The notes under the pieces: model-generated | Seen by the model: the letters and a program-made list of their open reading frames with translations, nothing else | What the model was told of the DNA's origin: nothing | Database searches by the model: none | Shown here: positions 22,035 through 33,723 of the stretch, one piece after another | How positions within the stretch are numbered: position 1 is the stretch's first letter | Layout: every line of letters begins with the position of its first letter | Translations under genes and position numbers: made by a program | From: Paenibacillus sp. A3 | Lineage (GTDB): Bacteria > Bacillota > Bacilli > Paenibacillales > NBRC-103111 | DNA length: 36,406 nucleotides | Assembly (NCBI RefSeq): GCF_001399685.1 | Contig: NZ_JTHN01000076.1 | Span: forward strand, 1-36,406 | Reading direction: 5' to 3'

Positions 22035-22898
22035 TTGGTAATTCATACGCCCACGAATCTGGCTCTTCGAAAATTAGGGATGTATGTAAGGGCGGACGCA
22101 GATGACTGGCAGTACAACTGGCCTGTTCATACCCATGAAGGACTCGAAGTTTATTATTTCATACGCGGGGATGCGAATTATATTATCGGAGATAATATAT
22201 ACGATCTATCTCCAGGAGATATGCTTCTATTTCGGGGAAGCACCATTCATAGGGTTAATCCGTCGAAAGATGTTCCCTATGTCCGCAGCTATGTAAATTT
22301 TACGGAGTCTTTTTTGCAAGAGCAGATGTCGGGAGAGATGTTTGAAAAGCTAATGTCTTTGTTTGAATCGCCCAGCGGAAGGTTAATTCGTTGGTCACTG
22401 GAAGAGCGCAAAGATGTAGAAGCGTATTTCCGGGCACTGCACCGGGAAAACGAACGGGAGTCGTTCGGATACGAACTGATTTTGAAAGCGCTTTTGGTTC
22501 AATTGTTGGTTGCAATTTATCGCAAGGCCAAGCGTTTGCATGAAATTGCGCCTGCCGTACAGCCATCGCACAGCCAGGAGAATGTTCGCCGCATTTTGCA
22601 ATATGTAAATCAGCATTTTACGGAGAATTTCTCGCTTCAGGAATTGTCGGGGGCTCTGCATTTGAACAAATATTATATTTGTCACTGTTTTAAAGAGGTT
22701 ACGGGATATACGATTAACAACTATATCATCGGTAAAAGGATCGAGGAAGCCAAAAAAATGCTTCGAACGACCGATGAGCCGGTCGGATTAATATCAGAAA
22801 AACTCGGGTTCAACACGGCGGTTCATTTCAGCCGCTCTTTCAAGAAGTACGCCGGAGTGTCACCGCAGAATTACCGTAAAAAAGACTTTGGCGCATAA
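22035..22898 (+). CDS. AraC-family transcriptional regulator with cupin sensor domain
   Basis: 287 residues from a TTG at 22035; AAAGGAGG lies 6 nt upstream, which decides against earlier in-frame codons. The N-terminal cupin-type ligand domain shows WPVHTHEGLEVYYFIRG and YDLSPGDMLLFRGSTIHRV. The C-terminus holds two HTH motifs (FSLQELSGALHLNKYYICHC; PVGLISEKLGFNTAVHFSRS) ending in the AraC signature FKKYAGVSPQNYR. It is the first gene of the sugar/glycerol cluster and should activate it when its sugar or glycoside inducer is bound. The binding site was not located. Confidence 0.9.
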   Translation: MVIHTPTNLALRKLGMYVRADADDWQYNWPVHTHEGLEVYYFIRGDANYIIGDNIYDLSPGDMLLFRGSTIHRVNPSKDVPYVRSYVNFTESFLQEQMSGEMFEKLMSLFESPSGRLIRWSLEERKDVEAYFRALHRENERESFGYELILKALLVQLLVAIYRKAKRLHEIAPAVQPSHSQENVRRILQYVNQHFTENFSLQELSGALHLNKYYICHCFKEVTGYTINNYIIGKRIEEAKKMLRTTDEPVGLISEKLGFNTAVHFSRSFKKYAGVSPQNYRKKDFGA

Positions 22899-22959
22899 TG
22901 CTTTGAGCCGCAGAGAGCAAATGATTCAATTATCCAGACGAAGAAAAGGGGTAGAAGCG

Positions 22960-24252
22960 ATGAATAAGAAAATGAAAGCGATATCTATTGGCATGGTCAT
23001 GGTTCTGTTGACGCTTACGAGTGCTGCTTGCGCCAAGAAGGAATCGGGTGGAGAAGCGGAAGCCGGCGGTAAAAACGTAAAGCTGGACTTTGTCTGGTTT
23101 TCAGATGGAAATGAAGGCGCAATCATGAAAGATATTATCAAAGATTACGAAGCTAAAAATACGAATGTCAAAGTAAATATGATCGAAGTCCCTTATAAAG
23201 ATCTATCGACGAAATTGAAAACGATGATCGCAGGCGGAGAGCCTCCGGCATTGGCCCGAATCAGTACGACGGAGCTTGGCGGATTTGCCAAACAGGCGGT
23301 GGACTTAAGTGAGAGCAACGGCGGATTGGAGAAGTATACCGGACAGTTCATCGATTCCCTTAAACCCTTCTATGTGGTGAATAATAAAGCGGTAGCCGCT
23401 CCTATGGATGTTACGGCTAACGGATTGATTTACAATAAAACCTTGTTTGATAAAGCCGGAGTGAAGGTGCCGTCATCTCCCGACAATGTCTGGACGTGGG
23501 ATGAGTTCTCCGCCGCCTTGAAGCAGGTAATGGAAAAAGGCGGGGCTAAATACGGTCTAGTGTGGGATTTTACGCCGCAACGGTGGTCGACTATTCTGTA
23601 CCAATTCGGAGGCAGTCTCATGAGCCCGGATGGAGCAAAAGCCACAATCAATAATGAAGCGGGTGTACAGGCGGTTGAATATTTCAAAAAGCTGCATACC
23701 GACGGCATCGCTCCAACATCCGTATGGCTTGGCGGGGAAAACCCGAATAACTTGTTCCGCAGCGGGACGGTCGCCGCACATTTGGCAGGAAATTGGATGA
23801 TTAGCAATTATAAAGATATTTCGAACTTCGAATGGGGCGTAACGTACATGCCGAAAGCCAAACAGCGTTCCTCGGTACCGGGCGGCAAATTCGCGATGGC
23901 ATTCAAAAATTCCGGCGTGGAGAAGGAAGCAACCGATTTCATTAACTATATCACCACGAAAGAAGTAAATGCGAAATATACCCAAGAGGCATTGTTCCTG
24001 AGCCCGCGCAAAGACAACGCGAAGCTGGACTATGCTTTCGGTAAAGAGATGATGGAAGTTTTCTCGAACGAACTGAACAACACCGTTCCGGCAGCAGCTG
24101 AGGATTGGTCCAAGCAAACGATTGTGCCCAAATTCAGCAATGAGTTGAAGAAGACGATTTCGGAAATTATTGTTGGAAAAATAACGGGACAAGCAGGCTT
24201 AGATAAAGTTGCGGGATTAATTGATAAAGCCATCGGCGAAGAGAAGAAATAA
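22960..24252 (+). CDS. Sugar ABC transporter substrate-binding lipoprotein
   Basis: 430 residues from the ATG at 22960 with AAAAGGGG upstream. The lipoprotein signal ends in SAAC (Cys24). The mature part is a family 1 solute-binding protein (MalE/UgpB-like): LDFVWFSDGNEGAIMKDIIK, VPYKDLSTKLKTMIAGGEPP, GLIYNKTLFDKAGVKVPSSP and FRSGTVAAHLAGNWMI. It captures an oligosaccharide or glycoside outside the membrane for the two permeases encoded next. It is 61 bp downstream of the regulator and 40 bp before the first permease, so one transcript is likely. Confidence 0.92.
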   Translation: MNKKMKAISIGMVMVLLTLTSAACAKKESGGEAEAGGKNVKLDFVWFSDGNEGAIMKDIIKDYEAKNTNVKVNMIEVPYKDLSTKLKTMIAGGEPPALARISTTELGGFAKQAVDLSESNGGLEKYTGQFIDSLKPFYVVNNKAVAAPMDVTANGLIYNKTLFDKAGVKVPSSPDNVWTWDEFSAALKQVMEKGGAKYGLVWDFTPQRWSTILYQFGGSLMSPDGAKATINNEAGVQAVEYFKKLHTDGIAPTSVWLGGENPNNLFRSGTVAAHLAGNWMISNYKDISNFEWGVTYMPKAKQRSSVPGGKFAMAFKNSGVEKEATDFINYITTKEVNAKYTQEALFLSPRKDNAKLDYAFGKEMMEVFSNELNNTVPAAAEDWSKQTIVPKFSNELKKTISEIIVGKITGQAGLDKVAGLIDKAIGEEKK

Positions 24253-24292
24253 TCCATGCATCGGTACGGTTGAAGGGAAAGGAGTAAGCCTG

Positions 24293-25192
24293 ATGTCTGT
24301 ACAAACCTCTGCCGTAAAGACAATAAGGAAGCCGGGACAATCTAAAAAATGGATTCCTTATTTGTTTGTACTGCCTAACTTGTTGATTTTTACCACTTTT
24401 ATCGTGATTCCCATGGTAATCGGATTCGTTTATTCTTTCCACGAATATGACGGATTGAATCCGATGGAGTTTATAGGCTTTGACAATTACAAAGAGATCT
24501 TTTCGAACAACGAATTTTGGAGCGCACTGGGAAAAACCGCCCTGTATGCACTCATTGTAGTACCTTCGATTTACTGCCTATCCCTCGCCGTAGCGATGAT
24601 GCTGATCCAGCAAATCCGGCTTAAAGGACTATTTCGCTCCATATTTTATTGGCCTACGATGATTTCGTATATCATTGTTGGTTTGACGTGGAAGTGGATT
24701 TTCGGCGATTTCGGTGTTTTGAATTACTTTATGACGATGTTCGGCCTGGAACCGCTCCATTTTTTATCGGATTCTTTTTTCGCGAATGTATCGGTGGTGA
24801 TCGCAACGGTTTGGTCGCGTCTTGGATTTTATATGGTCATTTTCATGGCCGGCTTGCAGGCCATACCGAATGATTATTATGAGGCGGCCAGATTGGACGG
24901 GGCATCCAAGCCTCGGGTATTCTGGAGCATTACGCTTCCGCTGCTCAAGCCTACGACCGTACTTGTCGTAATGCTGACGCTGATCGAGGCGTTTAAGGCG
25001 TATCCGTTACTGTTTGCGCTCACGGGGGGCGGACCGGGCAAAGATACCACTTATATTGTGCAATATATATACGAAACCGGGTTTGCCAAGCAGGAGTTGG
25101 GCATGGCCAGCGCAATGTCCGTGTTATTGTTTGTTCTTATTTCGCTGTTTACCGCTCTGCAGTTCAAACTGTCAAAGGGAGGCTCCGATTAG
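24293..25192 (+). CDS. Sugar ABC transporter permease (MalF type)
   Basis: 299 residues from the ATG at 24293; AAAGGAG is 9 nt upstream. It has six transmembrane helices and the EAA loop YYEAARLDGASKPRVFWSIT followed by LPLLKP, which contacts the ATPase. It pairs with the next permease, whose start is 1 nt after this stop. The ATPase subunit itself is not encoded in the cluster. Confidence 0.93.
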   Translation: MSVQTSAVKTIRKPGQSKKWIPYLFVLPNLLIFTTFIVIPMVIGFVYSFHEYDGLNPMEFIGFDNYKEIFSNNEFWSALGKTALYALIVVPSIYCLSLAVAMMLIQQIRLKGLFRSIFYWPTMISYIIVGLTWKWIFGDFGVLNYFMTMFGLEPLHFLSDSFFANVSVVIATVWSRLGFYMVIFMAGLQAIPNDYYEAARLDGASKPRVFWSITLPLLKPTTVLVVMLTLIEAFKAYPLLFALTGGGPGKDTTYIVQYIYETGFAKQELGMASAMSVLLFVLISLFTALQFKLSKGGSD

Positions 25193-25193
25193 C

Positions 25194-26015
25194 GTGGAAT
25201 TGAAGGCATCCGCCAAAGCCGTCTTGTATATTCTTCTTATTGTAATGGCTGCCATGTGGTTATTTCCAGTGCTTTGGATTGTCATCTCGTCCTTCAAGAC
25301 GAACAATGATTTGTACAGCTTTCCCCCGAGATTTTGGCCGGAGCCGACGACTTTCGAGCACTTTACGGCTGCCTTTCAGAAAGGCAACTTCGGACGATAC
25401 TTCATCAACAGCACTATCGTCACGGTCAGCTCAACGATTCTGCTGCTGCTGATCAACTCGATGGCAGGGTTCGCGCTGGCTAAATATAAATTCAGAGGGG
25501 CCGCGGTGCTGCTCGTCGGGTTCGTGTCTACCTTGATGATCCCTCTTGAGGTCATTATGATCCCGATCTTTAAGGTGCTCAGCTTCCTCGGATTGTTCAA
25601 CAGCCTGCTGGCTCTTATCATTCCGCCGGCGGCCACGCCGACAGGCGTTTTCTTGATCAGGCAGTATTTGCTTACCGTACCGGATGAACTGCTTGAGGCA
25701 GCCCGGATGGACGGGGCATCGGAATGGCGGATTTATTCGCAAATCATTCTGCCGATCTGCAAGCCGATCTTGGCGGTGCTTGCGATTTTCTCCTTCATGT
25801 GGCGATGGGACGATTTCTTGTGGCCTCTTATCGGAATTAGCGATCCGTCTTTATATACGATTCAATTGGCCTTGTCCAACTTTATAGGAGAATTTAACGT
25901 TGATTGGGGCAGCTTGCTTGCCATGTCCGTCATTACGATGATTCCGGTGCTTGTGGTTTTCGTCATATTCCAGCGTCAATTCGTCAGCGGTATGGTGACA
26001 TCCGGGATGAAATAA
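25194..26015 (+). CDS. Sugar ABC transporter permease (MalG type)
   Basis: 273 residues from a GTG at 25194, immediately after the previous stop codon; GGGAGG lies about 11 nt upstream. Six transmembrane helices are present, with the EAA loop LLEAARMDGASEWRIYSQII and LPICKP. The C-terminal FQRQFVSGMVTSGMK is typical of MalG-type carbohydrate permeases. Translational coupling with the MalF-type gene is likely. A stem-loop after this gene may lower downstream expression. Confidence 0.92.
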   Translation: MELKASAKAVLYILLIVMAAMWLFPVLWIVISSFKTNNDLYSFPPRFWPEPTTFEHFTAAFQKGNFGRYFINSTIVTVSSTILLLLINSMAGFALAKYKFRGAAVLLVGFVSTLMIPLEVIMIPIFKVLSFLGLFNSLLALIIPPAATPTGVFLIRQYLLTVPDELLEAARMDGASEWRIYSQIILPICKPILAVLAIFSFMWRWDDFLWPLIGISDPSLYTIQLALSNFIGEFNVDWGSLLAMSVITMIPVLVVFVIFQRQFVSGMVTSGMK

Positions 26016-26031
26016 TTGCAAAAATCTAATT

Positions 26032-26078
26032 CCCTTCCACCACAGGGGCTGGTTGTCTCTGCCGGTGAAGGGATTTTT
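26032..26078 (+). terminator. Stem-loop with T tract between permease and glpK
   Basis: CCCTTCCACC (26032-26041) pairs with GGTGAAGGG (26064-26072), one base bulged, followed by ATTTTTT. It probably ends part of the transport mRNA and makes glpK and the enzymes downstream less abundant, or it separates two units. Confidence 0.65.
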
Positions 26079-26081
26079 TAG

Positions 26082-27581
<1,500 letters not shown>

Positions 27582-27605
27582 CGGATAGGAATGTGGAGGT
27601 AAATC

Positions 27606-30092
27606 ATGAGAGTAAGCAGTAAGTTATTGCAGGCCGTGGAAGGGCATCATTATTTGGACCTCATGACCGATGAAGCCAAGTATCGCATCTATCTGATGAA
27701 TGATTATGTGATCCGAATCCGCTGCACGTTCGACGAACAGTTTGCCGAAGAAGCTTCGTATACGCTGACCATGACCGCATGGGATGACAAGATGGATGGG
27801 ATGGTCGAGGATCGCAGGAGAGTGGAGGCTCTCCCGGCTCGGTATGAAGATTTGGGTACCCGCTTGCTGCTCCGCACGAATCAATTACGGCTGATGATAC
27901 ACCGGGAGCCTTTTGCCATTGAAATTACGGATGCGGAAGGCCGTATGCTCCATGAGGATTTGAAAGAGCGCCCCTATGTGAAAGATAAGCACGGCCGATT
28001 GTACCATTATTCAAACCTGACGGATGAAGACCATTACTACGGCTTCGGTGAGAAAAGCGGGCATTTGAATAAAAAGAAGAGAAGGCTGCGGATGCATAAT
28101 GTGGATACGATCGGTTACGATTCGGAACATACGGATCCGCTGTATAAGCACATCCCGTTCTATATTAAATTTAACGGAAAGACGCAGGCTGCAACGGGTT
28201 TGTTCTATCATAACAGCCATGAATCCACTTTTGATATGGGATGCGAACGCAGCGGCTACTGGAACAAGTATAGTTATTTTTGCGCGGACGGCGGGGAATT
28301 GGATCTCTTCTTCATGTACGGTCCGCAAATAAAGGATGTCGTCCGCCACTACACGGATCTAACGGGCAAAACGATTTTGCCGGCGCAATACTCGCTTGGA
28401 TATATGGGCTCCACCATGTACTATACCGAACTGGACCGGGATTCGGATCAAGCGATTTTGAACTTTCTGGACAGATGCAAGGCGGAAGGAATTCCCTGCG
28501 ACGGATTCTTCATGTCTTCAGGCTACACCACTGGCGAAGACGGGAAAAGGTATGTCTTTAACTGGAATAATCAACGATTCCCTCATCCGCAAAGCTTTAT
28601 CGAACAAATGCGAAGCAAGGGGGCGGCATTGGCCCCTAATATAAAGCCGGGTATGCTGCTTACTCACCCGTTATATAAACAACTTGACGAAGCGGGTGCC
28701 TATATAAAAGACGATAAGGGGGACAAACCCCAAACCGACCGTTATTGGGGAGGACAAGCTTCTTTCGTCGACTTCACCAACCCGAAAGGCAGACAATTAT
28801 GGAAGGACCAGTTGAAAGCATCGTTTATTAACTTGGGGGTCACTTCCATCTGGAACGACAATAACGAATATGAAATTAACAATCCGGATGCGTTGTGCGA
28901 GTTTGAAGGCGGCAAGAAAGAAATCAGCGCCTTGCGTCCGCTTCTTCCCAATCTTATGGCTCAAGCGGCCAAGGAAGCGATCGCCGAAGCTGCGCCGAAT
29001 ACAAGACCTTATATTGTCAACCGCGCCGGATTTGCCGGCATTCAGCGTTATGCCCAAACCTGGGCCGGAGACAACAACACGAGCTGGCACAGCTTAAAAT
29101 TCAATATTCCTGTTATTTTAGGAATGGGACTGTCCGGTGTAGCGAACCAGGGCTGCGATATCGGCGGCTTCTTCGGCCCTGCCCCGGAACCGGAGCTGTT
29201 CGTCCGTTGGGTACAGAACGGGATTTTCCAACCGAGATTCTCCATCCATTCCTGCAACACCGACAATACCGTCACCGAGCCGTGGATGTATCCTTCGTAT
29301 ACTCCATATATCCGGGAGGCGATTCAGCTTCGTTACCGTTTGATCCCTTATTTCTACTCTTTACTGTACGAAGCTTCCGTCCTGGGCTCTCCGGTCATGC
29401 GGCCGATGGTGTATGAATTTCAGCATGACCCCGCCACTTGGGAGGAAAGCTTCGATTTCATGCTGGGAAGGTCGATACTGGTCGCCAATGTTCTGGAAAA
29501 AGGGGCGGAAACGCGAACGGTGTACCTGCCGGAAGGCAGCGAATGGGTTGACTGGCATACAAGAGAGCGTTATGCAGGGGGACAGACGATCCGGCTTAAG
29601 GTTTCCTTAGATTCGATTCCGATGTTTATCCGCAGCGGAGCTGTTATTCCGCTCGCGCCGTATTTGCAGAACATTCATAACGACCGTATAGAAGAGCTGC
29701 ATTTGCTGATCGAGCCGTCCGAGAACGCAAGCTTCGTTCTATATGAGGACGACGGGGTAACGAACAATTACAAGAACGGCGACTATCTGAAAACAACGAT
29801 CAACGTCGAAACGGATGGAAACACCGTTATTTCTTTCAAGAAAGACGGAGCTTACGCCAGCACAGTGAAACGAATCGTCATTGATTTGGTATGTAACCAA
29901 ATTGCTCCGGTTCGAGTGATGCTGCAGGGCAGAAAGCTTCCGATGTTTCTCGATCCCGCCGAGTGGAAAGCGAAGGAAGAAGGCTGGTACTACGATCTGG
30001 AGCTTAAAACGGCAAAAATCAAGTACGACAACAGCCAAGCCGATTATGAAATTGCAGTTAACTTCGATATAAAAGACCTGATTTCCATTTAA
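27606..30092 (+). CDS. GH31 family alpha-glycosidase, cytoplasmic
   Basis: 828 residues from the ATG at 27606, with TGGAGG 7 nt upstream. An N-terminal beta-domain (YGFGEKSGHLNKKKRRLRMH) is followed by the GH31 barrel: SLGYMGSTMYYTELDRDSDQ, nucleophile Asp418 in SIWNDNNEYE, RPYIVNRAGFAGIQRYAQTW and the acid/base Asp489 in WAGDNNTSW. The C-terminal beta-domains include VMRPMVYEFQHDP. GH31 enzymes hydrolyse alpha-linked glucosides, xylosides or galactosides. No signal peptide is present, so it acts on imported substrate. Position between glpK and glpD suggests that one product is glycerol. The exact sugar cannot be read from the sequence. Confidence 0.9.
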   Translation: MRVSSKLLQAVEGHHYLDLMTDEAKYRIYLMNDYVIRIRCTFDEQFAEEASYTLTMTAWDDKMDGMVEDRRRVEALPARYEDLGTRLLLRTNQLRLMIHREPFAIEITDAEGRMLHEDLKERPYVKDKHGRLYHYSNLTDEDHYYGFGEKSGHLNKKKRRLRMHNVDTIGYDSEHTDPLYKHIPFYIKFNGKTQAATGLFYHNSHESTFDMGCERSGYWNKYSYFCADGGELDLFFMYGPQIKDVVRHYTDLTGKTILPAQYSLGYMGSTMYYTELDRDSDQAILNFLDRCKAEGIPCDGFFMSSGYTTGEDGKRYVFNWNNQRFPHPQSFIEQMRSKGAALAPNIKPGMLLTHPLYKQLDEAGAYIKDDKGDKPQTDRYWGGQASFVDFTNPKGRQLWKDQLKASFINLGVTSIWNDNNEYEINNPDALCEFEGGKKEISALRPLLPNLMAQAAKEAIAEAAPNTRPYIVNRAGFAGIQRYAQTWAGDNNTSWHSLKFNIPVILGMGLSGVANQGCDIGGFFGPAPEPELFVRWVQNGIFQPRFSIHSCNTDNTVTEPWMYPSYTPYIREAIQLRYRLIPYFYSLLYEASVLGSPVMRPMVYEFQHDPATWEESFDFMLGRSILVANVLEKGAETRTVYLPEGSEWVDWHTRERYAGGQTIRLKVSLDSIPMFIRSGAVIPLAPYLQNIHNDRIEELHLLIEPSENASFVLYEDDGVTNNYKNGDYLKTTINVETDGNTVISFKKDGAYASTVKRIVIDLVCNQIAPVRVMLQGRKLPMFLDPAEWKAKEEGWYYDLELKTAKIKYDNSQADYEIAVNFDIKDLISI

Positions 30093-30120
30093 CTCGTGAT
30101 CATCGAAGGAGGGATGCAAT

Positions 30121-31788
30121 ATGGGGGAAGCCTTTTCAAGTAACAGAAGGACAGAAATATTACAAGCCTTACCCAAGCAAACGTTCGATGTCCTTGTCAT
30201 CGGGGGCGGGATTACCGGGGCCGGTATTCTGCTTGATGCGACGACCAGGGGCATGAACACGGTGCTGGTGGAAATGCAGGATTTCGCAGCGGGAACCTCC
30301 AGCCGATCCACCAAGCTGGTTCATGGAGGGCTGCGTTATTTGAAGCAGCTTGAGGTGAAAATGGTCGCCGAAGTCGGGAAAGAACGCGCGGTTGTGTATG
30401 AGAATGGCCCTCATGTGACCACTCCGGAATGGATGCTGCTTCCGTTCCATCAAGGCGGTACGTTCGGAAAGTTCAGTACTTCTCTGGGACTGAGGCTCTA
30501 TGATTTTTTGGCGGGAGTGAAGCGGAGCGAGCGGCGGAAAATGCTCGGCGTTCAGGAAACGATACGGCGTGAGCCGCTCGTCAAGCGCGAAGGGCTAAAG
30601 GGAAGCGGCGTCTACGTCGAGTATCGTACCGATGACGCCCGCCTCACCATCGAGGTGATGAAAGAAGCGTTCGCGCGTGGAGCGAAGCCCGTAAACTATG
30701 CCAAGGTGGAGCAGTTTATTTATCAAAACGGCAAAGTTGTTGGAGTGAAAGTCAGGGATACGATTCATGGAGCATTGTATGAGATCTTTGCCCGCAAAAT
30801 CGTGAATGCCGCCGGGCCTTGGGTAGATACGCTTCGGGAGATGGATCAATCGAAAACCAAGAAGCATTTGCAGCTGACCAAAGGAGTACATTTGGTGATC
30901 GACCAATCCCGGTTTCCGCTGCGGCAAGCCGTCTATTTCGATACGCCGGACGGGCGGATGGTATTCGCTATTCCACGGGACGGTAAGGTGTATGTAGGCA
31001 CCACGGATACTGTCTTCGAGGGAGATATCGCTCATCCGAGAATGTCTTCAGAAGACCGCAACTATATCATTAATGCCGTTAATTATATGTTTCCCACATT
31101 GAACCTTGGCACTCAGGATATTGAATCCAGTTGGACGGGACTTCGCCCGCTTATCTTTGAAGAAGGTAAAACGGCGTCGGAAATATCCCGCAAGGATGAA
31201 ATCTGGCAGTCGGAGTCCGGATTAATTACCATTGCGGGAGGCAAGCTCACCGGTTATCGCAAAATGGCGGAAATGGTCGTCGATCTTTTGAACGATTTGT
31301 TCAAGAAGGAAGGAGTAGCCCGATTTACCCCCTGCGTCACCAAAACCATGCCGATCTCCGGCGGACATGTAGGCGGACCGGATCGATTCCCAACCTTTAT
31401 CGAGCGGAAAACGGCGGAGGGCATAAAGTGGGGGTTCAGCAAAGAGCAAGCGGAGAAGCTTGTTCGAAAATACGGCTCGAATATTGATCGTTTGTACGAG
31501 CTGGCTTCTACCCATGGAAAGAACGGTTCGGACTTCGGGCTTCCTTTAGACGTGCTGGCCATGATTGTCTACTCTATTGAAGAGGAAATGATGGTGAAAC
31601 CGATCGATTTCTTTAACCGGCGTACGGGCGCGCTGCTCTTTAATATCTCATGGGTGCATGAATTCAAGACGCCGGTTATTGCATTTATGGAGCAGTATTT
31701 GCATTGGAGCGAAGAAGAGACACGGCAGTACAGGGAAGAGCTGGAGAAGCAGCTTCTAGAGGCTGTTGTCCCTGTAGATTATAGATAA
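30121..31788 (+). CDS. glpD: Aerobic glycerol-3-phosphate dehydrogenase (FAD)
   Basis: 555 residues from the ATG at 30121; GAAGGAGGG lies upstream. The FAD-binding Rossmann motif VLVIGGGITGAGILLDATTR is at about residues 20-39, followed by FAAGTSSRSTKLVHGGLRYL, IVNAAGPWVDTL and ITIAGGKLTGYRKMAE, all standard for GlpD. It oxidises glycerol 3-phosphate to dihydroxyacetone phosphate at the membrane and passes electrons to quinone. It is the last gene of the cluster, 28 bp after the GH31 gene. The intergenic part after it (31789-31922) shows nothing before the terminator. Confidence 0.95.
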   Translation: MGEAFSSNRRTEILQALPKQTFDVLVIGGGITGAGILLDATTRGMNTVLVEMQDFAAGTSSRSTKLVHGGLRYLKQLEVKMVAEVGKERAVVYENGPHVTTPEWMLLPFHQGGTFGKFSTSLGLRLYDFLAGVKRSERRKMLGVQETIRREPLVKREGLKGSGVYVEYRTDDARLTIEVMKEAFARGAKPVNYAKVEQFIYQNGKVVGVKVRDTIHGALYEIFARKIVNAAGPWVDTLREMDQSKTKKHLQLTKGVHLVIDQSRFPLRQAVYFDTPDGRMVFAIPRDGKVYVGTTDTVFEGDIAHPRMSSEDRNYIINAVNYMFPTLNLGTQDIESSWTGLRPLIFEEGKTASEISRKDEIWQSESGLITIAGGKLTGYRKMAEMVVDLLNDLFKKEGVARFTPCVTKTMPISGGHVGGPDRFPTFIERKTAEGIKWGFSKEQAEKLVRKYGSNIDRLYELASTHGKNGSDFGLPLDVLAMIVYSIEEEMMVKPIDFFNRRTGALLFNISWVHEFKTPVIAFMEQYLHWSEEETRQYREELEKQLLEAVVPVDYR

Positions 31789-31922
31789 CAATTCGATTGT
31801 GCAGTCATGGGCTTCACGTGAAAGCCTGCTTGGGGCTGCCAGTGCGCTGCGGGCGGAACGATTTTCAATGCTCGAGACAAGGTCTTAATTTACCTACTGT
31901 ATATTTCTATATCGCATAAAAA

Positions 31923-31969
31923 AAGTGCTTGCCATTGGCTTTCTGATAAGTCAAAGGCAAGCACTTTTT
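31923..31969 (+). terminator. Strong terminator ending the glycerol/glycoside cluster
   Basis: AAGTGCTTGCC (31923-31933) pairs perfectly with GGCAAGCACTT (31956-31966) and continues into T residues to 31969. An A run before the left arm makes it possibly bidirectional. From 31970 to 32168 I see no gene. Confidence 0.88.
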
Positions 31970-32168
31970 GTACTTCCGGCTCCAAAAACAGCATGTTTGA
32001 AACGCATAAATATACATTCCACACTTAGCGGATATTCTCATCAATTATGACAATCTGCCCTTGTATGCTCGGTGATGGAAATAAGGGTAAATTCTCTATC
32101 TATTTTTACCGAAATATTAAAAGATACCCAGTAAATGTGGGCAGTTAGCAGCAGGAAAGGATGTTAGG

Positions 32169-33705
32169 ATGATTAGGACAAGCAGGAATATTTTGCCCGG
32201 AGTGTTGGCAGGCATACTGTTAGTGGGATGCTCCACAGATACGACGATTCGGATAAATAATAACGGGTTGCCCGCCCAATCCGCTGTTGAAAAAACCGAA
32301 AGTGAAAAGTCGAATGCCCCAAAGGATGCGGGGACGGCACCGAGTCCGACCTCGGTTCCACCGGCGGCACCTGATCCCGTAGTATCCAATGCCAATTCCA
32401 GTTCCCCGTCTCCATCCAATGGAGATGTGATCCAGCCGAAGAATGAGGACCCGAGCAGCAGTGGCAGTACCCTTGGAAGCGAACGGGATAAGCCTGACTC
32501 CTCTCCTCCCGATAGGCAGCAACTCTCAGGTGTCAAGGGGGCAAGCCTGAAGGAAGCGGAACGAATATTAAAGCTGGAGTTCAGTGGCGAAAATTTGTTG
32601 AGATATGGAGAAGCCATGTATGACAACGGATTGATTTACGACGCGACTCATTACATTCATCGGGCGATGGAGCGGGGGAAGGAGAGCAGCCGGCTCCCTC
32701 AACTTATGAACGATTTGGGAACCGGCAGTGCGAAGGTTGAGCCACGCAAGCTGGTTGATGGCAAAAATGCCGTTCTCTCATATGACGGTAAGTATATCGC
32801 TTACTACGAGAGTGGAGGATTGATGATTTACGATCTTAAAGCTGATAAATCGAAGCGGGTGTCGAGCATAAGTGATTCGCTTTTTCCGGAATGGAGGTGG
32901 AGCCATGACAATCGGCAGCTGGCTTATATCAACGGCAGCAGTTTATTTGTTTATGACTTGCCGAAAAATGAAATCTGGGAAGAAAAGTTCGATTCTTTCT
33001 TGGACCACTTTATTCTTTGGTCGGCAAACAGCCAAAAAATACTTGTGGGAACCTATGATAAAAAGAAGGAGAGCTACGTGCCCCAGTTGTTTGATATAAG
33101 TACCCGAAGTCATATTCAGCTTGAGGGGAGCCTTGGCGGCTATCTGAAGCCTTTTGAGGATACGCCCCAAATATTTCGGCAAATCCGGAGGGATGGCCGG
33201 GTGTTTGACGTTGCCGTGCAGGACAAGAAGGAAACATTGGTTGGAACGATTCCTTGTGGGCCTGAGCAGCCTCACTCTGACGTCAGATTTGAGCCAAGGC
33301 GCCGGATTTAGCGAAATGAATTTTGATCATGGGACGAGCTTTGGCAGAAATCCGCAATATTTTAATTTTCGATCGGTAAACACGCTCATGACATTTGATT
33401 ATTCCTACAGTTTACGCGAAAGCTTAAGAATAACAGACAATGGCCGCTGGATCGCCTTTAACCAAAGTGCAACCATGCCTTCGGAGGGATCGAGCATAAG
33501 TAATGATGTTCCTTTTTCGACCTTGTGGCTGGCAGAAACCGAAGGTAAAAAGCGTATCCCGGTCGATTACGGATATATCAGCACAACCATGCATTCTTTT
33601 TCTGACGATGTCTCCTTGCTCGTGTATACCAAAGAAACGAGATTAGACGGTTATCCCAGAAAATTTGAGATTTATCAAGTTTCCTTATCAGGGGTTTCCA
33701 AATAA
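32169..33705 (+). pseudogene. Lipoprotein with TPR-like and beta-propeller-like repeats, frameshifted
   Basis: Starts MIRTSRNILPGVLAGILLVG with lipobox LVGC (Cys21), then a long Ser/Pro/Asn-rich linker (about residues 30-120). A TPR-like helix pair follows (LLRYGEAMYDNGLIYDATHY), then WD40/PD40-like blades (GKYIAYYESGGLMIYDLK; NRQLAYINGSSLFVYDL). The frame is lost near 33255: removal of one T restores TIPVGLSSLTLTSDL and the rest, FSEMNFDHGTSFGRN up to YQVSLSGVSK, to the stop at 33703-33705. The paralogue at 33724 is intact and aligns across the break. Either recently inactivated or a sequence error. It would sit on the outer face of the membrane; function unknown. Confidence 0.75.
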
Positions 33706-33723
33706 ATGGGGGGAGTCGGACGG